From JAZDGX01 sp964482205 (lineage in GTDB: Bacteria; Eisenbacteria; RBG-16-71-46; CAIMUX01; WJJG01), in contig CAYZWI010000012.1 of assembly GCA_964482205.1 (NCBI GenBank), forward strand, positions 62,001 to 126,000: a stretch of DNA of 64,000 nucleotides, given 5' to 3'. A model generated the notes under the pieces. It had not been told where the DNA came from. It saw nothing but the letters and a program-made list of their open reading frames with translations, and did not search any database. Made by a program: the position numbers and the translations under genes. Shown one piece after another: positions 11,614 to 20,152 of this stretch (its first letter is position 1; every line of letters begins with the position of its first letter).

Positions 11614-11947
11614 TTGGGAGAGAGGGAAGCGTCCAAGGCAATCGGCTGATCCGAAACTCATTTCGCCGGCCTTTGCAGGAAGGAGCGGGACATCACCCTC
11701 ACGCTTTCTTCCGCTGCAAAGGCGCGTTCGATCGCCTCTATTGTAGCAGATCCGCGCGCGAGGCCGGCCGGGAAAGAGGAGCGGGCGGAGGCAAAACCCG
11801 ATCGGTAGAGCGAAGGCCCTGATTCACCAGGCTGAATTGGACCATCTTCCGCGGCCAGCGCACATCCGGTGGCCGGCCTTCCTTTGTTGGTGGCGTCCGC
11901 GCTCGAAAAGGGCCATTCGAATTCCAGGCCGTCGGCGAAGTCCCGTG
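11614..11947. other. intergenic region, nothing recognised
   Basis: About 330 bases downstream of the lipoprotein gene. No gene with a ribosome site, no RNA gene and no repeat beyond the listed hairpin were seen. Confidence 0.45.
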
Positions 11948-12589
11948 CTACTCCTGAGGCAGGAGTTCGAAGGTGCTTTCCACGAACAGACGGCGGAAGA
12001 GATAGAAGCGGACGGTCCAGGTGCCGAGCAGGAATTTTCGGTCTTCCGCGGCTTTGTGGGCCTCTTCCTCGAAGCGGATCGGGTCCACTCCGTAGCGGCT
12101 CTCGACCTCCAAATGGCGGGCCTGAGGGTCGAGCTGCACGAAGCCCTTCGCCATCTCTTCCCGCCGCACCGGATCGCGCCAGTCGTTCTCCGAGATCCGA
12201 ATCTCTTTCGTGTAGACTTCCTGCCCCTTGGGGTTCAGCCACATCACATGAAGCAGGAGATCGCTCTCCGGATCGACGCCATCCATTTCCAACACCGCTC
12301 TCACCTGGCGGTCGGGCTCGACGTGGAACTCGCGGCCCACTCCCATCCGCTCGCCGGTGGTGCGCGCGTTGACGCGGTAGAAGTACATGCGGGCGACGCC
12401 GGTGCCGAATCCATCGGGGAGCGCGACCTGAAGCGTGTTTTCGCCCGCTGAAGCGGTCGAGCCGTAGCGCTCGCAACCGGCCAGGGAAACGCCCAGGACC
12501 GCCAGGCAAACGAGGGCCCATCCCGCGCGCGCGCTCAGCCGCCGGCCGCTTCTCGCGGCGTTCTGCTCGCATCGGGCAAATCGTCTCAT
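11948..12589 (-). CDS. predicted lipoprotein of unknown function
   Basis: The 213-residue protein begins with a basic N-terminus and a hydrophobic segment ending in the lipobox LAGC, so the mature protein starts at a lipidated cysteine near residue 39. The rest has no domain I recognise. It contains two strand-rich stretches (FHVEPDRQVRAVLEMDGV, then DLLLHVMWLNPKGQEVYTKE) and a second half (GTWTVRFYLFRRLFVESTFEL) resembling a beta-sandwich, as in proteins that bind other envelope components. The ATG at 12589 follows GGGAGG with five bases spacing. It lies just upstream of the C25 gene on the opposite side of a 124-base gap and runs in the same direction. Confidence 0.6.
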   Translation of the reverse strand: MRRFARCEQNAARSGRRLSARAGWALVCLAVLGVSLAGCERYGSTASAGENTLQVALPDGFGTGVARMYFYRVNARTTGERMGVGREFHVEPDRQVRAVLEMDGVDPESDLLLHVMWLNPKGQEVYTKEIRISENDWRDPVRREEMAKGFVQLDPQARHLEVESRYGVDPIRFEEEAHKAAEDRKFLLGTWTVRFYLFRRLFVESTFELLPQE

Positions 12590-12713
12590 TCTCCCTCCCT
12601 GGAGATCCGTGGTCCGGGACGCGCGCATGCGGTCCAAGAAGCACGGGCGCGCTTCGCGAAGAATCGCGAACACGCGCCCGTACGGTCGATCGCTCGCCAT
12701 CCTGCGCAGGCGA

Positions 12714-15700
12714 CTATCGCAGGATCAACATCTGCCTGGCAATCTCTTCGGCGCCGGTCTTCAGGACATAGAAATACACGCCGCTATCCACCCGATGGCC
12801 CTTCGCATCGTCTCCCATCCAGTTTACGCGGTGGAAACCGGCCGGCATCGTCTCGTCCGCCAGCGTGCGGACCAGGCGGCCGTTGACATCGAGCACGGTC
12901 AGCCGCACCGGCATGGGCTGCGGAAGGTCGAAGGCGATCGTGGTGCGCGGCGAGGCGGTCCCGAAGGGATTCGGGGCGTTCTGATGCAGGGCCAGGCGGA
13001 CCGGCACTGCGACCGGCTCCTCGGCATCCGAGGCGGATGGATCGAGCGCGATCAGTTCGACATCGTCCACATACCAGCCTTCCTGACCCACCGACCCGTC
13101 GCTCCCAAAGCGGAAGCGGAAGCGCACGGATCCGTTGATCCCGGTCAGGTCGACCGCGGACTGCATCCAGTCATAGGTGCCGGAGAAGAACAGAATCCCT
13201 TCCGGGAACGGCCCCGGCTGGGCGCCCGCGCGCACGGTGTAGTTGTAGCCGCCGGTCTCCGGAGTGACCTGCGTCCAGGGCTGGCCGTCGACGGACATCT
13301 CGATGATGCCGCCGTCGTAGGCGTAGCCCGGATAGGTAGCGCTGACTTCCGCCTGCATCCAGTGCCAGAACGACAAGGTCGCTTCGGCCCCGGTCAAGTT
13401 GAAGGCCTCGGTCTCGAGCGCCCCGTCGGACAAGTTCACATAGGTTCCGCTCGCGGTGTCCCCGAACTTCCAGGACCACGATCCGTTCGCGGTGTGATTG
13501 CGCGTGGACGAGCGGTGCCATTGATCCCGGAAGCCGGAACTCACGATGTAGTTCGTCCAGGTTCCCGCGCCCGCCTCCATGTCGTCCGTGAACACCGGCG
13601 GGATCACCCAGAAGACATTCACCTCCTCGGGCGCCCCGGCCGGCTGATAGGTCGACAGATCGCCCGCGTCCCGCGCGTGCAGGTAGTAGCGGATCATCGA
13701 ACCATACGGTTGTCCCGGAATCGAGGCGCTGAATTCGTCGCTTCCGAGCGAAATGAGAGGCACGGTCACCCAACCGGCGCCCGCGGCATTGTAGGTGAGC
13801 GTGACCTCTTCCAGTACCGAGCTGTCAGTGATCGTCGCCGTGACGGCGTACGGCCCGACATTATCAGTCGTGCTCGGCAGCGGGTCGTGCGCGAGCGCGG
13901 GAGGCTGGATGTCGTGCAAGGTGAAGTTGAGGGTGGTCACCTGGTCTTGCAGGATCGGCACCGCGAGAGCGGTGTCGGCGAGGAAGCTCGGGTGCGAGGC
14001 CACGACGGTGTACAAGCCCACCTCAAGCGAGCCCGCATAGCTGCCATCCCCCTCGGTGGTGAAGCTGGTTCTGCCGAGGACGGTGACCTCGGCCCCCGCC
14101 ACGCCGAAATTCCCATTGTAATTGCGGACGCGTCCGCTCAAGGTGCCGACCGGAATGACCTGCACCGGCATGAACTTGATCGCGCGGCCGTTCGTGATTG
14201 TGGCCGAGCCTCCGGAATAGATGTTGAAGTAGGCGTAGGAGACGCCGTCGTTGCATTCCCCATTCTGGATCCCGGTCGTGAAGTAGTTGTGGTTCGCCGT
14301 CCCGACGCTGAAGGCGTCGTACTGGAAGACGATGATCCCGTCGCCGGTCGCGGTGGGGTGATAGGCCGGGTCGTACAGGATGACTTCGAAGTTCATCGTT
14401 CCGCCGGTGCCGTCGTTGATCATCCGGCTCCACTGAATGATGAAGCGATGGTTGGCGGTATCGGACCAGTAGTAGGCCATGTTCGATCCGCTCTGACGCA
14501 TGGCGCACCACCCGGGAGCGATCATGTTGGACGGAGCGCCGGCCGCCGGAATGCACCAGTTGTTCTCATTGGTCATCGAACTGCCGCCCATGGCGATCCA
14601 GCCGTTCGAGCAGACCGCGATGCTGTTGAACTGCTTTCCGTAGTACTTGAACATGAACGGCAGCGAGAGCGGGTTGGTGTCGTCGAGTCCCTCGCCGGTG
14701 TCCGTCAGGCCCACGCTGGTGCCCGATCCGCCGTAGCGGGGATCGATCTCGACCCAGCTGTAGACGGGCGCATCGGGATAACTCACATCGGTGTTGTCGA
14801 AGGCGTAATAGCCGTACCGGTCCGGCCCGGTCGGATCGGTGGAAACGCGCTGCCCGATCGGAAGTCCGAAGTCGACCGTATCGCGCGCGCCCGAGGAGAA
14901 TTGGAGCGCGACCCGGAAAGGCGCGACGTGTCCGTTGAAGGCGGCGGCCGCAACGGAGATGCCGAAGCGGTCGCTGGTATTCTCGCCGGTCGCGCCAATC
15001 CCGATGTTTCCGAAGGAGCCGGTCGCGTCGCTGATCGTGATCCAGGGCCCTTGAGAGATCAGCCGGCCGGTCACGCTCGCGCCGCTGGCCGCGCCGTTGT
15101 TGCGAATGCGAACGCTGAGCGTGCCCGTCTCGCCCGGATCGAAGCGCGTGCCCACATCATAGACCGTGGTCGCTTCCACGGCGAAGTCGGCCGCCACTAC
15201 CGGGATCTCGACCAGCGAGCGCCAGGTGTCCGCGCCGGAGGTGACGTCCAGATTGCACTGCGCCAGGTAACCGTTGGGCGCTCCGCCATCCAAGATGATG
15301 TCGAAGTCTTCGACCGACCAGCCCGTCGCCCCCGCGGCGAGATTCGGGAAGGACTCGGCGGCGTCGGTCACCGTGACAAACGGATCGTCGGAGGTCAGTG
15401 TGCCGGAAATCGTCGTAACCGCCTGCGATCCGAAGTTCTTGAGCTGAATGGGAAGCTCGATCCGCTCTCCGGGATTGGCGGTGCCATCCCCGTTTCCGCT
15501 GCTTCCGCCCGAAGAATCGTCGTCGATGGTGAAGGCGTTGAAGCCCACGAAGCGCGCTTGCTGGCTGACCGGAATCGCCGCGCTGTAGGGCATGCAGTTG
15601 TGCTTGGTCACCGTGAGCGTCAAGTTCCCGGCGGTGGTGACATCGAGCGGCAACTGGATCGTGCCGTCTTCGGCGGTCCATCCGGCGACGTGCGTCTGGC

Positions 15701-17582
15701 CGTCCTTGTACGCGCAGACGGTCGCGCCCGCAAGAGGAGCTCCCGCCTTGGTGACGCTGACCGTGATCGCATTCGCTCCGAGCGCCAGCGACGCGGGATG
15801 GGTGACGACGATCGCCTGCGGCACTCCCGTCCAGACTTCGCCGGCGGGGTCGCCCATCAGATTCGCCCAATGCGTGAAGTTCCACGCCTGGCCGGAATCC
15901 CCACCGTAGTAGTCGAGGTACAGCTGGAACCGGGCGCGATTCGTGGCCGCTCCCATCGTGTAGATGTGATCGTTGTACAGGGCGGCGCCCATTCCGTAGG
16001 AAAGACAGTTGTTGTACCGCGTATGGGTGCTCAGGGTGGAAGTGGCGACCGCGCCGATGCCGCCCCTCGGGCTGGCCAGTGTTCCGGCCAGCACCCACGC
16101 CTCCGATATCGAAGTGCCGTTGTCGTAATCGCCCGACCCGCAAGTGATCTGGCAGGAGAAATTCATCTTGCGGCCGTTGGCGACGGCATTGACGTCGCCG
16201 GTGTCGAAGCCGCTCATGCCCCAGTAGCCGCGGTACATGAAGTAGGTGTCGCCGCGCGAGAGCTGCGTAACCATCTGGCTCACGAAGGGGCTGGAATAAA
16301 TCGCACTCACTTCCGTACAGCCGTTCGCCCGCATGCGCATATCGGTCCACTGGGCGACCTGCACGCAGGTATATCCGGAGCTGCTCGGATCGCCGACCAC
16401 GCAGCCGCGCGTGTACCAGGAAGTGTCGTCCATGTACGGCGAGCTCTCGTAGTCCACGATCTTGTGCACATACTCGTTCACATCGTCGGCCGAATACGCG
16501 GTGATCCGCCCGACGTGGGCTTCCGGAAAGATGTCGGTGCCGTCGAGCTGGGTGTAGGGAAAGTCAGTCTCGCCGCCGTTGTAGTAGAACGGAGGGATCC
16601 GGACGCTCGAGCCGGAGTCCGCATCCCCCACGAGCACGATGTACTCGGGAGGATTGTCCCAGGTGTTGTAGGCGTTGCGCAGCCAGTTTTGGATGGAGGT
16701 GGTCGTGGTGCCGGTTTCAGCGGTGGTGGCGACATAGACCGGGAAGCCTTTGTTCCGCCGCCAGGAAACCAGATAATCCAAGTACCCGATCACGGTGCTG
16801 TTGTTGGGGGTGATGATCACATAGGTCCCGTTGCCCAGCGTCTGGCCGTCGCGCGGGCCCTCGTAATTGACCACGAGACTCCGATAGAGCTGATCGAAGG
16901 AAGAAGCCACCACGGTCGCGTGAGACTCCTTCACGTTGCGCGTGTCTTCCCCGTCGAAGCGCACCTTGACCTGGACGCGGCTCGCGATTTCGAGACGCGA
17001 TCCGGCCGCATCGTAACGAACCGGATTGAACTTGAGACGCACGACCCGCAGGTCGCGCATCACCGCCGGCTCCCCGATCGTGACCGGATCGACGGAGGGG
17101 AAGCCGGCGCCCAGGTAGGCGCTCGCATCGTACTTGAAGGGACCGGGCTCGCCGGGCTGCATGGGGGCGAGGCGAAAGCCGGTCAGCTCGCTCTTCTCGA
17201 TGCCCGTCACTTCGATTTCCACGCCCTTGCGATCGGGAATGGCGATGAAGCGCGAGAAGGTCGGCAGCATGGGCGCGCCTTCTTCCCCGTCGAAGCTCCC
17301 GTTTTCGATCGCGACGAGGTCGAAGGTCTGGCCTTCGGCATCCAATTGAGAATGAAGCAAGCCGGGCAATTCGAACTCGAGCTCCACCTCCCGGTCGTCA
17401 TTCTTGAGGACGCGCAAGGAAGGCGTGGCCGACTCCGGTGCGGTGCCCGGAATGGAAGGCAGAATGGTCACTTCATCATGTAGGCTGGGAGGCAGGTCTC
17501 CTGCCGATGCGAGAGTCGAGAGCGTGATCAGAAGCGCTGCAACAAAGAGTATTCCAGTCGAAACGGTGAGCGCACGGTGCAT
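12714..17582 (-). CDS. giant secreted peptidase C25 (gingipain-like) protein with sorting domain
   Basis: The 1622-residue secreted protein has a signal peptide (1-27, ending LASAGD), a C25 propeptide-like region (to about 240) and a C25 domain (about 255-590). These are followed by bacterial Ig-like modules, a region with a conserved GYYAFDNTDVSY start (about 920), a carboxypeptidase-regulatory-like beta module (SGRVRNYNGNFGVAGAEV, about 1145) and a lectin- or MAM-like section (about 1330-1510). It ends in a FlgD-Ig/type IX-style sorting domain starting HQNAPNPFG. The C25 nucleophile position is Cys481 (ITCGSGDY), but where gingipains have the YTGHG histidine this protein has YRGYWG. The ATG at 17582 has GGAGGAGG upstream. 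Likely a surface or secreted processing enzyme or adhesin. Confidence 0.82.
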   Translation of the reverse strand: MHRALTVSTGILFVAALLITLSTLASAGDLPPSLHDEVTILPSIPGTAPESATPSLRVLKNDDREVELEFELPGLLHSQLDAEGQTFDLVAIENGSFDGEEGAPMLPTFSRFIAIPDRKGVEIEVTGIEKSELTGFRLAPMQPGEPGPFKYDASAYLGAGFPSVDPVTIGEPAVMRDLRVVRLKFNPVRYDAAGSRLEIASRVQVKVRFDGEDTRNVKESHATVVASSFDQLYRSLVVNYEGPRDGQTLGNGTYVIITPNNSTVIGYLDYLVSWRRNKGFPVYVATTAETGTTTTSIQNWLRNAYNTWDNPPEYIVLVGDADSGSSVRIPPFYYNGGETDFPYTQLDGTDIFPEAHVGRITAYSADDVNEYVHKIVDYESSPYMDDTSWYTRGCVVGDPSSSGYTCVQVAQWTDMRMRANGCTEVSAIYSSPFVSQMVTQLSRGDTYFMYRGYWGMSGFDTGDVNAVANGRKMNFSCQITCGSGDYDNGTSISEAWVLAGTLASPRGGIGAVATSTLSTHTRYNNCLSYGMGAALYNDHIYTMGAATNRARFQLYLDYYGGDSGQAWNFTHWANLMGDPAGEVWTGVPQAIVVTHPASLALGANAITVSVTKAGAPLAGATVCAYKDGQTHVAGWTAEDGTIQLPLDVTTAGNLTLTVTKHNCMPYSAAIPVSQQARFVGFNAFTIDDDSSGGSSGNGDGTANPGERIELPIQLKNFGSQAVTTISGTLTSDDPFVTVTDAAESFPNLAAGATGWSVEDFDIILDGGAPNGYLAQCNLDVTSGADTWRSLVEIPVVAADFAVEATTVYDVGTRFDPGETGTLSVRIRNNGAASGASVTGRLISQGPWITISDATGSFGNIGIGATGENTSDRFGISVAAAAFNGHVAPFRVALQFSSGARDTVDFGLPIGQRVSTDPTGPDRYGYYAFDNTDVSYPDAPVYSWVEIDPRYGGSGTSVGLTDTGEGLDDTNPLSLPFMFKYYGKQFNSIAVCSNGWIAMGGSSMTNENNWCIPAAGAPSNMIAPGWCAMRQSGSNMAYYWSDTANHRFIIQWSRMINDGTGGTMNFEVILYDPAYHPTATGDGIIVFQYDAFSVGTANHNYFTTGIQNGECNDGVSYAYFNIYSGGSATITNGRAIKFMPVQVIPVGTLSGRVRNYNGNFGVAGAEVTVLGRTSFTTEGDGSYAGSLEVGLYTVVASHPSFLADTALAVPILQDQVTTLNFTLHDIQPPALAHDPLPSTTDNVGPYAVTATITDSSVLEEVTLTYNAAGAGWVTVPLISLGSDEFSASIPGQPYGSMIRYYLHARDAGDLSTYQPAGAPEEVNVFWVIPPVFTDDMEAGAGTWTNYIVSSGFRDQWHRSSTRNHTANGSWSWKFGDTASGTYVNLSDGALETEAFNLTGAEATLSFWHWMQAEVSATYPGYAYDGGIIEMSVDGQPWTQVTPETGGYNYTVRAGAQPGPFPEGILFFSGTYDWMQSAVDLTGINGSVRFRFRFGSDGSVGQEGWYVDDVELIALDPSASDAEEPVAVPVRLALHQNAPNPFGTASPRTTIAFDLPQPMPVRLTVLDVNGRLVRTLADETMPAGFHRVNWMGDDAKGHRVDSGVYFYVLKTGAEEIARQMLILR

Positions 17583-17614
17583 CGTCATCCTCCTCCTCAC
17601 TACGACGCCGAAGA

Positions 17615-17647
17615 TTTCGCCAACGCGCCGGCCGGCGCGCCGCGAAA
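17615..17647. repeat. nested palindrome upstream of the C25 gene
   Basis: A perfect 16-base palindrome CGCGCCGGCCGGCGCG (17624-17639) is itself flanked by arms TTTCGC (17615-17620) and GCGAAA (17642-17647). It lies in the leader of the first C25 gene, about 35 bases before its start codon, and could fold in the mRNA or bind a dimeric regulator. Confidence 0.5.
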
Positions 17648-17783
17648 CCCTGCGGCTCAAGCCCTCTGCCCTGTCGAGGGACCGCGCTGCGGGGGAGAAG
17701 GACGGTCGTTGCTACTACTTCTCATCGATGGTCGCAGCCTCGGTTGCTTCTTGCCCGGCAGTAGGGCACCAAGCGTAGCATCA

Positions 17784-17812
17784 ATGATACTCCTATTCGG
17801 GCGCCCCATAAA
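17784..17812 (-). promoter_or_regulatory. possible promoter for the first C25 gene
   Basis: On the minus strand TATCAT (17789-17784) is preceded at 17 bases by a poor -35 (TTTATG). The -10 matches five of six consensus bases. The leader would be about 195 bases and include the nested palindrome. Confidence 0.3.
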
Positions 17813-18026
17813 GCCGTTTCCGGGTAGAGATAGGGCCGGACTCGCCGGCGGGGAGCGCGGCCGGTTCAGATGGCGAGAGGGCAGCCATTCACGAGCGGCC
17901 GAGGCTGGCGCGAGGTGGTTGATGTCCGGGGGCGCATGCCCCGGACGAACGACGGGCGGTCCGCCGGGCAGGCAGACCGTGGTCGTGTTCTCCGGCACGT
18001 GACCGCTGGGATTTCCTTGGGGAATC

Positions 18027-18035
18027 TGATATAAT
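18027..18035 (+). promoter_or_regulatory. extended -10 promoter for the beta-helix gene
   Basis: TGA immediately before a perfect TATAAT (18030-18035) makes an extended -10 element. The -35 is poor, as expected for this class. The start codon is 45 bases downstream at 18081, with GGAGG six bases before it. Confidence 0.6.
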
Positions 18036-18080
18036 CGGACGGCAAACGCCGAACGGCTCGACATCGGTTGGAGGTCACAA

Positions 18081-19757
18081 ATGAAGCACCTGCAAGGACT
18101 TGCCGTATTGCTTCTGAGCCTGGGAATCGCCTTCTCGTCCGCCTCGGCCGCGACCCTTACCGTGCCGGTTCCCTATGCGACGATCCAAGCTGCGGTCGAT
18201 GCCGCCAATAGCGGCGACATCATCCAAGTGGCTGCCGGGGTCTATTCCGATCCCACGCATCAGCCCGGAGGGGGTGACGAGGCGCTCTGCTGCGTCATCA
18301 TGAAGTCGGGAGTCACCCTTACCGGCGCGGGCATGGACGAGACGATCATCGACGCGGGCGGCATCGCTCGCGGCATCCATCTGACCGCGGCGACCGGGGT
18401 CACGATTTGCCATCTGACTGTGCGAAATTCCACCGGCGACGACTACGGATGCGGGATCTTGATGAAGGGCGGCTCGCAGGCGTATGTGCACGATGTCAAG
18501 GTGACGAACGGGGCGCACGGAGGCCTCTCCCTCATCCAGAACTCGACCGGGACTTTCGAGGATTGCATCTTCGATCGCAATTCGGGTAAGTACGGCGCGG
18601 GCATCGATATCGAATACGGTTCGGATCCCACCTTCCTGCGCTGTCAGATCACCAACAACAGCGGCCCGTCCAATGCGGGCGCGCAATTGCGCGGCAACGC
18701 GGTGCTCGACCACTGCGTGATCGACGGCAACACGACTGCGGGCGCGTCTCCCGGCGGAGTATCGGGCGGCGGTCTGGGAGTCTTGAATCAGGCCCCGATC
18801 ATTCGGAATTGCCAAATCACGAACAACTATTCGGGCGGCGAAGGCGGCGGGGTTTCCTACATGTCGAATGATGCGGGCGGGGTCATCGAGAACTGCCTGA
18901 TCGCCGGGAATCAGTGCGCCGGCGACGAAGGCCGAGGCGGTGGGATCATCATCACATCGCTCGCTGATGTCGACATCCGCAACTGCATCATCCGGGACAA
19001 TTCGTCGCTGGGCACCTGGGGCGACGGAGGGGGGCTGTTCATCTCCTACTCGACCGTCAATGTCGAGAACTGCACCTTCTACAACAACCTCGTCTCCGGA
19101 ACCTACGGGCAGGCGGGCAACATCGGGGTGACGGCTCTAGACGACCCGGCCACCCCGATTTCCATCCGTCGCTCGATCATCGCCAACAGCGCGGCGGGGA
19201 TGGGCATTTGGTGCATGGAGTTCATGCCCGGGCTGATCACGATGTCGTGCTGCGATGTGTGGGGCAATGCGGGCGGCAACGACTTCTGCGGCACCGCGTC
19301 CGAATGCTTCTCGCTCGATCCGAAGTTCTGCGGCCCGGCGAGCGGCAACTTCCATCTGCTCGCGGATTCGCCTTGCGCTCCGGGCAACCACCCGAACGGG
19401 CCGACCGCCTGCGAGGGCGCGCTGATCGGCGCGATGAGCGAGGGATGCGACTCCGGCATCGAGGACCGGCCGCATTCCAGCGCGATCGCGCTCCTCGGCA
19501 ACCAGCCCAATCCGTTCACGCGCGCGACGACGATCGCTTTCTCCTTGGCGCAACCCGGGCACATCGCGCTCGACATCCTGGACGCCAACGGGCGTCGCGT
19601 GGCTGCGCTCTTCGACGGCGCCATGCCGGCCGGCATGCACGAGCTCTCCTGGGACGGCTCGCTCACCGGCGGCGGACGCGCGACGAGCGGCGTCTACTTC
19701 TATCGCCTGCGCGCGGGCGGCGCGACCGAAGCGATGCGCATGCTGCGACTCCAGTAG
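18081..19757 (+). CDS. secreted right-handed beta-helix protein with C-terminal sorting domain
   Basis: The 558-residue secreted protein has a signal peptide (1-23, LAVLLLSLGIAFSSASA). It then has a long parallel beta-helix (about 30-455) built of short turns such as IIRNCQITNNYSGG, VIENCLIAGNQC, IRNCIIRDNSS and VENCTFYNNLV, the pectate-lyase-like polymorphic repeat fold. Residues 475-558 form the FlgD-Ig-like sorting domain (GNQPNPFTRATT ... TSGVYFYRLRAGG). No pectate-lyase active-site set is evident, so a carbohydrate-binding or adhesive role is as likely as an enzyme. It shares the tail with both C25 proteins, implying a common secretion and anchoring route. It is monocistronic, between an extended -10 promoter and a strong terminator. 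Confidence 0.82.
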   Translation: MKHLQGLAVLLLSLGIAFSSASAATLTVPVPYATIQAAVDAANSGDIIQVAAGVYSDPTHQPGGGDEALCCVIMKSGVTLTGAGMDETIIDAGGIARGIHLTAATGVTICHLTVRNSTGDDYGCGILMKGGSQAYVHDVKVTNGAHGGLSLIQNSTGTFEDCIFDRNSGKYGAGIDIEYGSDPTFLRCQITNNSGPSNAGAQLRGNAVLDHCVIDGNTTAGASPGGVSGGGLGVLNQAPIIRNCQITNNYSGGEGGGVSYMSNDAGGVIENCLIAGNQCAGDEGRGGGIIITSLADVDIRNCIIRDNSSLGTWGDGGGLFISYSTVNVENCTFYNNLVSGTYGQAGNIGVTALDDPATPISIRRSIIANSAAGMGIWCMEFMPGLITMSCCDVWGNAGGNDFCGTASECFSLDPKFCGPASGNFHLLADSPCAPGNHPNGPTACEGALIGAMSEGCDSGIEDRPHSSAIALLGNQPNPFTRATTIAFSLAQPGHIALDILDANGRRVAALFDGAMPAGMHELSWDGSLTGGGRATSGVYFYRLRAGGATEAMRMLRLQ

Positions 19758-19797
19758 CGCCGCGCATTCGGACTCTCCGCGCACAGTCTCTTGCCAC

Positions 19798-19830
19798 ACG
19801 CCGCCTGGGAGCACCGCTTCCGGGCGGCGT
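19798..19830 (+). terminator. rho-independent terminator after the beta-helix gene
   Basis: ACGCCGCC-T-GGGAG (19798-19811) pairs with CTTCC-G-GGCGGCGT (19817-19830) around a 5-base loop, giving a near-continuous 14-pair stem with two wobble pairs, 40 bases after the stop. Only a short T-containing stretch follows. Confidence 0.7.
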
Positions 19831-20058
19831 TGCTCTGAGTGCGCGGCGGCGCACGGTTGAGCGCTCGCCTCATTCATGCGTGAGTCATGTGAATCAGTGG
19901 GCCGCGAGTTCGGATTGGGACGGCGGGACCGGCGCGCGCGACACCAGGAACTGTTTCGGCGCGCGCGCCGTCCCAGGGCACTCTCCACCGGCCCTCGACC
20001 AAAGCAGTCCGAGCACGGGCCTGATTCGCTCGATCAATGGCGCGCGGGCCGTGCTCCG

Positions 20059-20067
20059 TGCTAGAAT
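20059..20067 (+). promoter_or_regulatory. extended -10 promoter candidate for the second C25 gene
   Basis: TGC precedes TAGAAT (20062-20067). No good -35. The start codon at 20153 lies about 80 bases downstream. Confidence 0.4.
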
Positions 20068-20152
20068 CGACGGTCCTTCGAACTCGCTTTGCGTCGCATG
20101 ATCCGGAGGCGTTGGCCGGGGACTCGTAGTCAAGGGAGGGAAAGCGAACCCT

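Noticed and set aside
12609..17483. Very long plus-strand open frame opposite the first C25 gene (about 1600 codons)
   Set aside because: It is antisense to a clear secreted protein. It has no domain or ribosome site, and its composition is that of the reverse frame of GC-rich coding DNA.
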